DNA of 64,000 nucleotides, from NCBI GenBank assembly GCA_016194705.1, contig JACQAZ010000014.1, forward strand, positions 121,429-185,428, read 5' to 3'. Below are positions 25,469-33,814 of the stretch, piece after piece. This stretch comes from Elusimicrobiota bacterium. Lineage in GTDB: Bacteria; Elusimicrobiota; Elusimicrobia; UBA1565; UBA9628. The notes beneath the pieces were generated by a model. The model worked only from the letters and a program-made list of their open reading frames with translations. It was not told the DNA's origin and did no database searches. The position numbers and the translations under genes are program-made. Each line of letters starts with the position of its first letter. Position 1 is the first letter of the stretch.

Positions 25469-26395
25469 GTGTCTGGACGCCGCGCGACGGTCCCCCGAGC
25501 GGCATGGCTAGCGGTCTGCGGCGCGCTGCTCGTCGCGTCGGCCGCTCCGGCCGCGAACTGGCTCGAAGTCCGGCTTCTCCTACACAGGCTCGCCGACCCT
25601 GACTGCGGTGTCCGCCGGCGGGCCTTGAGCGATCTGTACAGCCTCGGACCCAAGGCCGCGGCGGCCATCGAGCCCGTCGCGCAAACGGTGAAAAACGACG
25701 GCTGCGGCCTTCGGGAGGACGCGTTCGGGACCTTGGCGGCGGTCGATCCCGACGGCTTCATCGATCGCCTGGACCGAAACCCGGGCATCATGGCGCTCAC
25801 GAGCGTCTTCGCCGGTTTGGCCGGCCGAGCGCAGCGCGATCCGAAGGCCTTTGCCGCTCTCGAGCGCGCGCTGCGAAATCCGGATTTCTTCGTCCGCCTC
25901 TACGCGGCGAAGGAAGTCTCCGTCCTCGACCCCGAAAACGAGGCGTCCATCAAGGTCCTCATCTCGTCGCTGGGCCGAGAGATTCATGACGACTTTTCCT
26001 GGCCGCCGATCCGCTATCTGCTGCGCGCCGCGTTCTTCGGCCGCGCGGCCCGGCCGCTCTTGCTGCGCGCGCTCGAAAGCCATGACGTGAGCATCAAGGC
26101 GGGGGCAGTGTGGGTGCTGGTCTTCCTCGTGGCGGAGCGCCGCTCCATCGAGCGCGAGACGGGCGTCGCGCTCAGCGCGCGGGATCAATCGATCCTGGAC
26201 GCGGAAATCTGGCCCGCGATCTTGGAGCGGATCAGGGCAGACCCGGACCCGCGCTTCCACGACGCCTTCGCCGAGGCGGTGCGGGGTTCCGACAGCCAGG
26301 AGCGGGCGAAACGCGATCTGTCCCGCATGATCAAGAACGAGGAAGACAAGAAGGCGGCGGAGCGGCTGCAGAGCACCTTCAACCTCTTGTGGTAG
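25469..26395 (+). CDS. exported HEAT-repeat-like protein
   Basis: 308 residues from GTG, signal peptide (VPRAAWLAVCGALLVASAAPAA) then helical pairs typical of HEAT/PBS repeats: LLLHRLADPDCGVRRRALSDLYSLGPKA and LERALRNPDFFVRLYAAKEVS. HEAT arrays bind proteins and have no enzymatic activity. It begins 12 nt after the previous stop and is likely cotranscribed with it. Confidence 0.68.
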   Translation: MSGRRATVPRAAWLAVCGALLVASAAPAANWLEVRLLLHRLADPDCGVRRRALSDLYSLGPKAAAAIEPVAQTVKNDGCGLREDAFGTLAAVDPDGFIDRLDRNPGIMALTSVFAGLAGRAQRDPKAFAALERALRNPDFFVRLYAAKEVSVLDPENEASIKVLISSLGREIHDDFSWPPIRYLLRAAFFGRAARPLLLRALESHDVSIKAGAVWVLVFLVAERRSIERETGVALSARDQSILDAEIWPAILERIRADPDPRFHDAFAEAVRGSDSQERAKRDLSRMIKNEEDKKAAERLQSTFNLLW

Positions 26396-26410
26396 CGCTT
26401 TAGTTCGCGC

Positions 26411-26439
26411 TTGACAGAAAGCGGCGCAGGGTCTATCCT
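26411..26439 (+). promoter_or_regulatory. consensus leaderless promoter of the YihY-like gene
   Basis: TTGACA (26411-26416), 17 bp, TATCCT (26434-26439), 7 nt, ATG at 26447. This is the clearest example in the window of a full promoter butting on a start codon. Confidence 0.78.
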
Positions 26440-26446
26440 ACCCGCG

Positions 26447-27787
26447 ATGGAGCAGAAGATCCTCTCCGCGCCGCGCGACCTCCTGTTCGGGCGCGACAAG
26501 CCCCTCTGGTGGTTCCCGCCCCCGGTCGTGCGCTGGGCGCGCTTCGTCTATCTGGTCGGCTCGGAATTCGGCCGCAACCGCTGCCCCGAGAAAGCGGCGG
26601 CCCTGGGCTTCGAGACGGTCCTCTCCTGCGTGCCGGCCTTGGTCCTGTCCCTGTTCTTCATGCGCTCGGTCGGCGGACTCGAGAACATCAGCCGCGACCT
26701 GCCGCGCCACCTCCTGCATCACCTCAATATCGACGAGATCAGCCTGACCATCCCCGCGGCCGAGGCGGGGGCGGACCTGCACATCAAGCTCAGCGACAAG
26801 ATCTCCGAGATCGTCGAAGGCGCCGACCGCTCGCTGCGCTCGAGTTCGGTGAGCTTCACGTCCCTGCTTGGCCTCATCCTCGCGGCCATCCTGCTGACGC
26901 TGACTTTGGAGCACAGCCTCAACGACATCTGGTCCTCCCACGGACGGCGCGCGCTGCTCTTGCGAGTAGCCCTGGCCTGGAGCATGCTGACCTTGGGGCC
27001 TTTGCTCATCGGAGCGTCGTTGTACCTGACCCACGGCCTGGCCGCCGCGTCGGTGGGATTGGCGGAATTCGTCCTGCGCATGCTCGGCCCCTTGGCGGTG
27101 CTCTTCATCCTGTACCGACTCGTGCCCGCCGCGCCCGTCTCCAATGAGGGCGCGCTGCTGGGCGCATCGGTGTCCGCGGCGGCCTGGGTCTGCGCGAGGC
27201 TCGGCTTCGGCTTTTACCTCCATTACGCCGTCAGCATAGACAAGATTTACGGCGCCGTGGGCTTGCTTCCGATATTCCTCATCTGGGTCTGGGTCGCATG
27301 GATGATCGTGCTGACCGGAGCCGAGGTCGCCTACACCTTCGAGAACCTCACCCGTCTGACGGCCATCGAGCGCCGCCGGCGATTGACGCCCTTCGTCCAA
27401 CCCGGACTCATGGCGCTGGGCCTGGTCCTGCGCGCGGCCCACAGCTTTCGCTCGGGGCAGGGACCCGTCACCGGAGCGGAGCTGGCCGAAGCCGGAGGCC
27501 TGCCCGACCGGCTCTGGACGCGGCTGGTCGCGCTCCTGCTCGAGAAGCGCATCCTCGTCGAGGCCGGGCGCGACGGCCAGGGCTTCACCTTGGGCCGTCC
27601 CATGGAGGCGCTGCGCGTCGAGGACATTTTCTCAGCGGTCGAGGACACCTTGATGGCCCACCCCGAGGATTCCTGGGCCATGGAGCCCAATCCATTGAAA
27701 GGCCTTTCTCAGCAACTTTCAGAAGCCCGGCGAAGGGAACTCGGGGGCAAGACCATCTCGCAGTTGCTCGACGGCAATTCCGCCTAG
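26447..27787 (+). CDS. YihY/BrkB (UPF0761) family inner-membrane protein
   Basis: 446 residues. The N-terminal 300 residues hold the six-helix BrkB core with the family's AAALGFETVLSCVPALVLSLFF early segment and a late IYGAVGLLPIFLIWVWVAWMIVLTGAEVAY segment. The last 120 residues form a soluble helical domain with a winged-helix look (GAELAEAGGLPDRLWTRLVALLLEKRILVEAG). BrkB proteins are not RNase BN despite old labels; their role is probably in membrane transport. The ATG at 26447 is set by the promoter 7 nt upstream. Confidence 0.9.
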   Translation: MEQKILSAPRDLLFGRDKPLWWFPPPVVRWARFVYLVGSEFGRNRCPEKAAALGFETVLSCVPALVLSLFFMRSVGGLENISRDLPRHLLHHLNIDEISLTIPAAEAGADLHIKLSDKISEIVEGADRSLRSSSVSFTSLLGLILAAILLTLTLEHSLNDIWSSHGRRALLLRVALAWSMLTLGPLLIGASLYLTHGLAAASVGLAEFVLRMLGPLAVLFILYRLVPAAPVSNEGALLGASVSAAAWVCARLGFGFYLHYAVSIDKIYGAVGLLPIFLIWVWVAWMIVLTGAEVAYTFENLTRLTAIERRRRLTPFVQPGLMALGLVLRAAHSFRSGQGPVTGAELAEAGGLPDRLWTRLVALLLEKRILVEAGRDGQGFTLGRPMEALRVEDIFSAVEDTLMAHPEDSWAMEPNPLKGLSQQLSEARRRELGGKTISQLLDGNSA

Positions 27788-27791
27788 CGGG

Positions 27792-28520
27792 CTATTGGTC
27801 GCAGTCCGCGCCCGTGCTGAAGCACAGGATCGCGTGCAGCTCGGCCCCGTTCTTCGCCACCCCGTTCTGGCCGTGCAGGTGGTCGAAAAAACGTACGCCG
27901 ACCACCGTCACCGGGGTCCCGCCGATCTCGATGAAGCCGACCGCGGGCTGGGGCGCGCTGAAGCTCGACAGGAACTGGTCGCGCACGGTCTGGAAGGTCT
28001 GCTTGAAGGACGATGAGGGCGCGCAGACGGGGTCGACGCTCTCCACGATCATGGTCTCCCCGGTCTTGGGATCGGCCACGACGATGTGGTAGTCGCTGTC
28101 GCTCTCGAGCTTGTAGCGCAGCAAGCTCCCCTTGATCCTGAAGGCTTGGGTTTCCGCGTAAGGGCCGCTCATGGTGCGCACGTCGGGCGGCATCTGGTGG
28201 GCGCTCGTCGTCGCGTCGAATGCCAGCCACGGCGTCGCCGGCGGCGTGGTCGAGAGGCCGCCCGGGCCCCCGATGGAAGCGGTGATCGGGGAGGTGTTGA
28301 CGGAGCCCGCGTCGCGGTCGGAGAGCGTCTTGACGCCCCAGCGCTCGACGCCGCAGCGGCCCGCAACTCCGAACTCTTGAGCCTGCGCTCGGTCGGCCGC
28401 CTCGATGGCCTCCTCGAGATCCTCGTCGTCTTTCTCGAACCTGTGACGGTGAGCCAAAAGGGCGCCGGCGGCCAGAACCACTATCGCGAAGCTCAGGAGG
28501 AATTTTGTTGTCTTTCTCAC
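27792..28520 (-). CDS. membrane-anchored exported protein behind a structured leader
   Basis: 242 residues from GTG at 28520, chosen because GGAGG lies 5 nt upstream; the in-frame ATG at 28565 would require translating a poly-T terminator. An N-terminal anchor (KFLLSFAIVVLAAGALLA) is followed by a periplasmic domain with YHIVVADPKTGETMIVE and a C-terminal VRFFDHLHGQNGVAKNGAELHAIL block. That last motif recurs in secreted proteins of unknown function from soil bacteria. It is convergent with the YihY-like gene (4-bp gap between stops). Expression is probably controlled by transcription attenuation. Confidence 0.7.
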   Translation of the reverse strand: MRKTTKFLLSFAIVVLAAGALLAHRHRFEKDDEDLEEAIEAADRAQAQEFGVAGRCGVERWGVKTLSDRDAGSVNTSPITASIGGPGGLSTTPPATPWLAFDATTSAHQMPPDVRTMSGPYAETQAFRIKGSLLRYKLESDSDYHIVVADPKTGETMIVESVDPVCAPSSSFKQTFQTVRDQFLSSFSAPQPAVGFIEIGGTPVTVVGVRFFDHLHGQNGVAKNGAELHAILCFSTGADCDQ

Positions 28521-28540
28521 GCTGCCCTCCGGCCGCCGGC

Positions 28541-28590
28541 AAAAACAAAAAAACAGACGTGGCATGAGCCAACACCTCAGCTAAGCCACG
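28541..28590 (-). terminator. intrinsic terminator inside the leader
   Basis: Minus strand stem CGTGGC/GCCACG (28585-28590 with 28558-28563), an inner TGAG/CTCA pairing, then an uninterrupted T-rich run (28541-28554). It stands between promoter and coding start, which is where an attenuator would be. Confidence 0.55.
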
Positions 28591-28661
28591 CCTGGCGACC
28601 GCGGGATCAGGCCCGCGGGTGGATGCTCCCCGACCGGTCTCGGGGATTACAGGTCGCGTCT
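28566..28661 (-). ncRNA. structured 5' leader, candidate riboswitch/attenuator
   Basis: Read on the minus strand from about 28661, the leader folds as a three-way junction. P1 is GCGACC/GGTCGC (28652-28657 with 28595-28600); P2 is CCCCGA/TCGGGG (28628-28645); P3 is CCGCGGG/CCCGCGG (28599-28618). An intrinsic terminator and then the Shine-Dalgarno and GTG follow. P1 and P3 share bases, so they may compete. I do not recognise a known riboswitch class. Confidence 0.5.
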
Positions 28662-28689
28662 AGTATACCTAAATGGCCGATGCGGACAA
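28662..28689 (-). promoter_or_regulatory. promoter of the attenuated gene
   Basis: Minus strand TTGTCC (28684-28689), 16 bp, TATACT (28662-28667). The start codon is about 135 nt downstream, far more than for the leaderless genes here. Confidence 0.58.
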
Positions 28690-28778
28690 GGCCCGAAGGT
28701 CCCGACCGAGAATAGGCCTTTCGACCTAGACGATTTCCCGAGTCACCTGCTCCGCATTATATTGTTAAATGTGTTCCC

Positions 28779-30245
28779 TTGAGACCGGGAAAGAACGCCC
28801 GCGGAGCGCTCGCCCTGGCGCTTTTGTTTTTCGGCGCCGCAGCCGCGCGTTGCGCCGACGTAAAGATCAAGGTCGCCAAGTTCGACATCCGGCCGAGCAG
28901 CGCCCCGGTCTCCCGCGAGCTCAGGGAGAGGATCAATAAGGAGGTCCCTCCCGAATCGCCCCCCGTCGTGAAGTCGACCGGGACGGCCAAGTCCGCAATC
29001 GGCCCCGGCTTCACCTTGATCCCGCTGCCGGCCTACGTCTTCAACCGCAACGAAGGCTCCTGGATCGGCGGGCTGACTCCCATCTTCCGCGCCAACAAGA
29101 AGGGCGAGGTGGAGGACATCTTCGCCCCGCTCTACCTCCACAACAAGTACGTCGGCGAGACCGTCACGCTCAACTACTTCGGCTACCGGGGACACTCGAC
29201 CCAGTTCCACGCGATCCTGTCGCAGGCGACCAAGTTCGAGCATCAGTACGAGCTCGGCTACAAGGACAACGCCGCGATCGACGGCGATTACATCCTGGGG
29301 ATCGACGCCCTGACCAGCAAGTCCGCCTACCATCGCTTCTTCGGCTTCGGCAACAACACCGTCAACTCCTTCGAGACCCAGCATACCTTTCGGGACTCGG
29401 TCTTCCGGCTGACGGGCGGGATACACGTGAGCGACACCCTCTCGCTCTCCGCCGCCACGCGCTACCGCGGCGTCTCTATCGAGCACGGCGCCTCGCCGAC
29501 CTTGCCCCAGACCCAGGATGTCTTCCCCGACGTCTCGGGGGTCGCGGATTCGCCGGATGTCATCGGCAACGGCCTCACCTTGGCCTACGACACGCGCGAC
29601 AACCAGCTCACCCCGCTGACCGGCACCTACGCGACGGCCTTCGCCGAGTACGACCAAAACGTCCAGTTCCAGGACCACAACCGCTGGTGGCGGCTGACCG
29701 GCGAGGCGCGCCGCTACATCCCCTACGAGCACGAGGGCTTCTCCGCGGTCTTCGTGATCCACGCCATGGCCGACGCCGTCGTGGGCCAGGACGAGGACAG
29801 CGACACGCAGGACACCTTCGAGCGGGACACGGGCCAGGTCGACGTCTTCGGCAATCCGATCTTCGAGCCGGTCGTCTCCAAGCGCAACCTGCACAGCGGG
29901 GTGCCCTTCTACGAACGCCCGAACCTCGGCGGGGAGAATTCCCTGCGCGGCTTCGGCCGCTACCGCTACGTCGACAACCTCGCCTACCAGGTCAACTTGG
30001 AGAACCGCATCACCCTCGTGCAGAGGACCGTCATGGGAAACCTCATCGAGCTGGAGTTCGCGCCGTTCGTCGACATCGGGCGCGTCGGCCGCAGGATCCG
30101 CAACGAGCACTGGTTCCGGCGCGCACAGATCAATCCCGGCGCAGGACTTCGCGTGATCGCCCGGCCCAACATCGCGGGACGCCTCGACGTCGGCTACGGC
30201 AAGGACGGCGTCAACGCCTTCGTCGGGCTGGACTATCCCTTCTAG
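28779..30245 (+). CDS. BamA/Omp85-type outer-membrane protein
   Basis: 488 residues from a TTG start; a TTAAAT -10-like box ends 8 nt upstream. Signal peptide (NARGALALALLFFGAAAARCA), a short periplasmic linker, then a 16-strand-like barrel. The hallmark GGENSLRGFGRYRY is the conserved (V/S)RGF loop-6 motif of the Omp85 superfamily, and the chain ends GLDYPF with the terminal Phe required for barrel insertion. No full POTRA array is present, so it is a TamA/surface-antigen-like or patatin-less barrel and not BamA itself. It is cotranscribed with the next barrel gene (3-nt gap). Confidence 0.85.
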   Translation: MRPGKNARGALALALLFFGAAAARCADVKIKVAKFDIRPSSAPVSRELRERINKEVPPESPPVVKSTGTAKSAIGPGFTLIPLPAYVFNRNEGSWIGGLTPIFRANKKGEVEDIFAPLYLHNKYVGETVTLNYFGYRGHSTQFHAILSQATKFEHQYELGYKDNAAIDGDYILGIDALTSKSAYHRFFGFGNNTVNSFETQHTFRDSVFRLTGGIHVSDTLSLSAATRYRGVSIEHGASPTLPQTQDVFPDVSGVADSPDVIGNGLTLAYDTRDNQLTPLTGTYATAFAEYDQNVQFQDHNRWWRLTGEARRYIPYEHEGFSAVFVIHAMADAVVGQDEDSDTQDTFERDTGQVDVFGNPIFEPVVSKRNLHSGVPFYERPNLGGENSLRGFGRYRYVDNLAYQVNLENRITLVQRTVMGNLIELEFAPFVDIGRVGRRIRNEHWFRRAQINPGAGLRVIARPNIAGRLDVGYGKDGVNAFVGLDYPF

Positions 30246-30248
30246 ACC

Positions 30249-30965
30249 ATGAAAAGAAACATCCTCGCGATCGGGCTGAGCGTCCTGGCCGCCGCGGCGG
30301 CGGCGCAGGAGCCGGCGCCCGCGGCCAAGAAGGAGCGCGCTTGGCGCTATTTTTTCGCTTACGACTACTTCCTGCCCGACGACGGCGGCAAGGGCCTGCG
30401 CGGCCAATTGCGGACCAAGTCCGCCGCTTCGCTCGCGCTGGGCTACACCAACACTGATTTCAGCGTGCACACGCAGGGCGCGGTGGGCGCGCGCTTCGGC
30501 GCCTTTCATCCCATGCCCCACCGCACCGAGCTGGGCTTGAGCCTGGGCTACCTTCTCGGGCCCAACATGACCGCGAACTACACGGCGACGGGCGGGCCGG
30601 GTCCCGGCGGCATCACGATCAACCGCGACGTGGTCTGGATCCGCGAGCTCGTCCAAGGCCACGTGTATTTCCCGGCGACCCAGCGCGTGACTCTCGTGGC
30701 CGGAGTCGGCGTCGGCGTCGCCACGGGCCGGGTCACCGAGGGCTGCGACCGCTCCGGCACGCTCGCCTGCTCCTTCGGGACGCAGCACCACACCTGGACT
30801 GGATTCACTTACGAGGTCTCGGCGAACATCCGCTACCGCGCCGGAAAGCTCATGGACTTGCGCTTCGGCCCGCGCTTCGCGGGTTTTCCCACCTACAACG
30901 GCAACGACGTCTCCGCCCGGATCGATTACGCCGCTTTCGGCTTCTTCGCGGGCGCCATCTTTTAG
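30249..30965 (+). CDS. outer-membrane beta-barrel protein
   Basis: 238 residues, signal peptide MKRNILAIGLSVLAAAAAAQ, then alternating amphipathic strands (SLALGYTNTDFSVHTQG, ELGLSLGYLLGP, FTYEVSANIRYRAG) and a terminal GAIF ending in Phe. It looks like an 8-stranded OmpW/OmpX-type barrel. It follows the Omp85-type gene by 3 nt. Confidence 0.75.
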   Translation: MKRNILAIGLSVLAAAAAAQEPAPAAKKERAWRYFFAYDYFLPDDGGKGLRGQLRTKSAASLALGYTNTDFSVHTQGAVGARFGAFHPMPHRTELGLSLGYLLGPNMTANYTATGGPGPGGITINRDVVWIRELVQGHVYFPATQRVTLVAGVGVGVATGRVTEGCDRSGTLACSFGTQHHTWTGFTYEVSANIRYRAGKLMDLRFGPRFAGFPTYNGNDVSARIDYAAFGFFAGAIF

Positions 30966-30982
30966 CTGTGCCTTAAGTCCTC

Positions 30983-31011
30983 TTGCGCGGGCAAGCCGGG
31001 CGCGCTATCCT
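30983..31011 (+). promoter_or_regulatory. leaderless-type promoter of the CheY-like gene
   Basis: TTGCGC (30983-30988), 17 bp, TATCCT (31006-31011). The in-frame GTG at 31019 is 7 nt away and the ATG at 31022 is 10 nt away. Confidence 0.66.
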
Positions 31012-31018
31012 TGGAGCG

Positions 31019-31411
31019 GTGATGGCAGAAGCCTCCCCCAGACCGATCAAAGTCCTCATCATCGACGACGAGCCCGACATCGTCGAGGCCCTCTGTCTGC
31101 GCTTCAGCAAGGCGGGCTCGTTTTGCGTGGAGACCGCGTTCAGCGGCCCCTCAGGCCTGGCGAAGGTCAAGACCTTCAAGCCCGACGTGGTCCTGCTCGA
31201 CCTCGTGATGCCCGAGACCGACGGCTGGGAGGTCTGCAAGCTCCTGCGCGCCGACCCGGCCACCGAGAACCTTCCCGTGGTCATGATGACGGCCCAGGAC
31301 GGCGCCGCGACCAAGGAGAGGGCGCGGGAGGCGCGCATCCATCGCGTGCTGGTCAAGCCCCTCGACCTCGGCGCGCTCGTCGAGACCCTGCGCAACGCCC
31401 TGCCGCGCTGA
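31019..31411 (+). CDS. single-domain response regulator
   Basis: About 130 residues, receiver only: IIDDEPD, VLLDLVMPETDG (phospho-Asp about residue 60) and LVKPLDLG. I prefer GTG at 31019 because its 7-nt spacing from the -10 fits the window's leaderless rule; ATG at 31022 is one codon later. No kinase is adjacent, so the partner is elsewhere. It ends 7 nt before the 3' end of a convergent tRNA gene. Confidence 0.9.
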   Translation: MMAEASPRPIKVLIIDDEPDIVEALCLRFSKAGSFCVETAFSGPSGLAKVKTFKPDVVLLDLVMPETDGWEVCKLLRADPATENLPVVMMTAQDGAATKERAREARIHRVLVKPLDLGALVETLRNALPR

Positions 31412-31417
31412 GCAAAG

Positions 31418-31492
31418 TGGTGCGCCCGCCAGGAATCGAACCTGGACCCGCAGCTTCGGAGGCTGCTGTGATATCCATTTCACCACGGGCGC
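31418..31492 (-). tRNA. tRNA-Arg (anticodon CCG)
   Basis: On the minus strand a 75-nt cloverleaf begins GCGCCCG and ends CGGGCGC-A-CCA with encoded CCA. The anticodon stem GCAGC/GCTGC encloses loop CTCCGAA, anticodon CCG, decoding CGG. The T arm has GGTTCGAATCC. A TATAAT box lies about 20 bp upstream. Confidence 0.95.
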
Positions 31493-31511
31493 GGTGACGG
31501 AAGGAACCTGA

Positions 31512-31583
31512 TTATATCAAACTGTCGGGGGCACTGCGCTCGGCGCCGGTTTCGGCTTTGAGGTCCTTCATCTCCTTGAGCAT
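31512..31583 (-). CDS. possible 23-residue small protein
   Basis: A short frame, MLKEMKDLKAETGAER..., begins 5 nt after the polyphosphate kinase stop and has GC-rich third positions like real genes here. There is no Shine-Dalgarno, and it runs into the tRNA promoter. It could also be a remnant of a longer kinase C-terminus. Weakly supported. Confidence 0.25.
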   Translation of the reverse strand: MLKEMKDLKAETGAERSAPDSLI

Positions 31584-31588
31584 CGCGG

Positions 31589-32779
31589 CTAATCCGGGAT
31601 CTTGATCTTCTTGAGCTTGGGGTTGGGCGGCGGGTACTTGAGCTTGAGGCGCTTGAGGGTCTTCTTGAGGATCTTCGCCACGAGATAGTCGCGGTAGCGC
31701 TTGTCATTGGAGGGGATGACGTACCACGGCGCCCAGGGCGTATTGGTGCGGGCTAGGATCTTCTCGTAGGCCTCGATGTACTTGGGCCAATCCTTGCGCG
31801 ACTCGAGGTCCTCCGGGGAGAACTTGTAGTTCTTGGCGGGGTTGTCGACGCGTTCCTGCAGGCGCTGCTGCTGCTCTTCCTTGTCGATGTGCAGGTAGAA
31901 CTTGAGGATCGTCCAGCCCTTCTGCGCCATCTCTTTCTCGAAGGCGCTGATGGCGTCGTAGCGCTTGTCGATGTCCTCGGGGGTGAGCTCCGGATACCGC
32001 TCGGGATGGACGGACGGGACGAGGATGTCCTCGTACTGAGAGCGGTTGAAGATGCCGATCATCCCCTTGCCCGGCAAGGCCTTGGCGATGCGCCAGAGAT
32101 AGTGATGCTTCTTCTCCTCGTCGGTGGGCTTCTTGAAGCTCGTGACCTGCACGCCCTTGGGGTTGAGGCCTCGCATGACGTGCCGGATGACGCCGTCCTT
32201 GCCGGCCGTGTCCATTCCCTGGAGCACGACGAGGATCTTGCGCCGGGGATCGGCGAGCAGGATCTGCTGGCTCTTGTCGATCCTCTTCTGATCCCTCGCG
32301 AGCTTCTTGAGCGCCTTTTTCTTGCTGTCGATCTTGCCGGTGTCGGAGGGATCGATCTCGGAGAGGTCGACGCGCTCCTCGGCCGCGGGCGCGCGGAACT
32401 TTCCCAGGCCGTCGAACCTGCGCGAGAATTCCTTCTCGGTGAACGTCGCGCCGGGCTTGATCTCGTCGGACAGGGCTTCGAGGACCGGGAGGGCTTGATC
32501 GTCCTGCTCGAACGGCGAGGGCTTCGCGGCTTCGGGGGACAGCGGCCGGGAGTCGCCGGTCGCGTCGGGGATCGACGCGAGCGGCTCCGGGAGAACGGGA
32601 ACCAAACCCAGCGGCGTCGAGTCGCCCGTCGCGTCCGGGATCGAGATGCCGGCCCCCGGCAGCTCGAGCTTCGGGACCCGCGAGACCACGGTGGGCGCGC
32701 CGCGCGCCCCCTCGACCGGAGTCTTGTACTCGACGGCGGCGGCCCCGCCGAGACACAAGGCCAGCAGGAAGGCGATCAC
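31589..32779 (-). CDS. PPK2-family polyphosphate kinase with an apparent signal peptide
   Basis: 396 residues. The C-terminal 260 residues are a complete PPK2 domain: Walker A VVLQGMDTAGKDG, lid-type NPKGVQVTSFKKPT and the Walker B/acidic RSQYEDILVP, followed by the YHI/WYVIPSNDKRYRD end. PPK2 moves phosphate between polyphosphate and nucleotides in the cytoplasm. Here the domain is preceded by a hydrophobic signal-like start (MIAFLLALCLGGAAA) and a 90-residue Pro-rich linker with two SIPDATGDS repeats. The GTG at 32779 lies 6 nt after a TAGAAT box, so the leader is part of the gene. Confidence 0.88.
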   Translation of the reverse strand: MIAFLLALCLGGAAAVEYKTPVEGARGAPTVVSRVPKLELPGAGISIPDATGDSTPLGLVPVLPEPLASIPDATGDSRPLSPEAAKPSPFEQDDQALPVLEALSDEIKPGATFTEKEFSRRFDGLGKFRAPAAEERVDLSEIDPSDTGKIDSKKKALKKLARDQKRIDKSQQILLADPRRKILVVLQGMDTAGKDGVIRHVMRGLNPKGVQVTSFKKPTDEEKKHHYLWRIAKALPGKGMIGIFNRSQYEDILVPSVHPERYPELTPEDIDKRYDAISAFEKEMAQKGWTILKFYLHIDKEEQQQRLQERVDNPAKNYKFSPEDLESRKDWPKYIEAYEKILARTNTPWAPWYVIPSNDKRYRDYLVAKILKKTLKRLKLKYPPPNPKLKKIKIPD

Positions 32780-32785
32780 GAAATC

Positions 32786-32791
32786 ATTCTA
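32786..32791 (-). promoter_or_regulatory. leaderless-type -10 of the PPK2 gene
   Basis: Minus strand TAGAAT (32786-32791), then 6 nt, then GTG at 32779. A weak TATCGA is 17 bp further upstream. Confidence 0.5.
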
Positions 32792-32833
32792 GCCCGCCGC
32801 GCGAATCCTCGATACGGCCGGAAGACCTAGGGC

Positions 32834-32860
32834 GCAAAAAGCAAACGCCCCAGGCGGGGC
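32834..32860 (-). terminator. intrinsic terminator of the leucine-degradation operon
   Basis: Minus strand GCCCC (32856-32860), GCCT loop, GGGGC (32847-32851), then a T-rich tail (about 32836-32845). It directly follows the HMG-CoA lyase stop codon and separates this operon from the PPK2 gene. Confidence 0.7.
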
Positions 32861-33771
32861 TAGGCCTTCGGGACGAGCTTGCCCAGATGCGAGGGCATCG
32901 CGTGGCCGAGGTGCGGCTCGAGCAGGCTCGTGGCCGCCTTTAGCTTGGCGAAATCCAGCGTGACGCGCCCGTGGGAGGCCGCGAAGGCGAAGGCGAGGTC
33001 CTCGGTCGCGACATTGCCGCCTGCTCCGGGCGCGTACGGGCAGCCCCCGAGACCTCCGGCCGAGGAATCGAAGCCCGAGACCTTGTACTCGCCCCAGGCC
33101 GTCAGCGCGTTGGCCACCGCCATCCCGTAGGTGTCGTGGAAGTGCATGTAGACGGTCTCGACGCGAACGCGGCGCAGCAGGGATTCCAGCAGGACGCGCA
33201 CGTCGAAGGGCGCCGCGCGGCCGATCGTGTCGCCGATGGAAAGCTCGTCGACGCCGAGCGCGACCAGGCGGTCGACGACGGCTAGAACAGCCGAGGGCTT
33301 GACGTGCCCTTCGTAAGGGCAATAGAACGCGGTCGAGATGTAGGCGCGCACGCCCAGACGCGCCTTCTTGGCGCGAGCCACGACGGGGCGGAAGCGCTCG
33401 ATGGACTGCGCGATGGAGCAGTTGATGTTGTGCTGGTTGAAAGTCTCTGAGGCCGCCGTGAAGACCGCGATCTTGTCGACCTCGGCCTCGAGCGCGCGCT
33501 CGAGGCCCTCCTCGTTGGGCACGAGCGCCGAATACTTGACGCCTTCCTTGCGGCGGATGTTCTCGAACACCTCGAAGGAGCCCCCCATCTGCGGCACGGC
33601 TTTGGAGCTCACGAAGGCCCCGGCCTCGATCTCGCGCACGCCGGTCTCGGAGAGCGCGTCGACGAAGGCGACCTTGACCTCGAGCGGAATGGGGACGTGC
33701 TCGTTCTGCAGGCCGTCCCGTGCCCCCACCTCGACGAAGCGCGGCTCAGGGAGAGTCGTCGGGTCGATCAT
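32860..33771 (-). CDS. mvaB: hydroxymethylglutaryl-CoA lyase
   Basis: 303 residues, a DRE-TIM metallolyase. It begins PRFVEVGARDGLQNE, the conserved RDGLQ motif with catalytic Arg-Asp; the metal-binding HFHDTYG and the flexible-loop GGLGGCPYAPGAGGN (catalytic Cys) are intact. It cleaves HMG-CoA to acetyl-CoA and acetoacetate, the last step of leucine degradation. Start at 33771; an upstream frame extension has no family similarity and overlaps the hydratase gene. Last gene of a three-gene operon ending in a terminator. Confidence 0.95.
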   Translation of the reverse strand: MIDPTTLPEPRFVEVGARDGLQNEHVPIPLEVKVAFVDALSETGVREIEAGAFVSSKAVPQMGGSFEVFENIRRKEGVKYSALVPNEEGLERALEAEVDKIAVFTAASETFNQHNINCSIAQSIERFRPVVARAKKARLGVRAYISTAFYCPYEGHVKPSAVLAVVDRLVALGVDELSIGDTIGRAAPFDVRVLLESLLRRVRVETVYMHFHDTYGMAVANALTAWGEYKVSGFDSSAGGLGGCPYAPGAGGNVATEDLAFAFAASHGRVTLDFAKLKAATSLLEPHLGHAMPSHLGKLVPKA

Positions 33772-33814
33772 GGTTTTCTTCCCATATCCTTCGGAGTCAA
33801 ACCATTCCCTTCGG

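Noticed and set aside
28521..28565. ATG at 28565 as start of the attenuated gene
   Set aside because: Its first codons would translate the terminator T run; the GTG at 28520 has GGAGG at ideal spacing.
28743..30791. 682-residue open frame on the minus strand
   Set aside because: Antisense to the two outer-membrane barrel genes, which have signal peptides, the RGF motif and terminal Phe.
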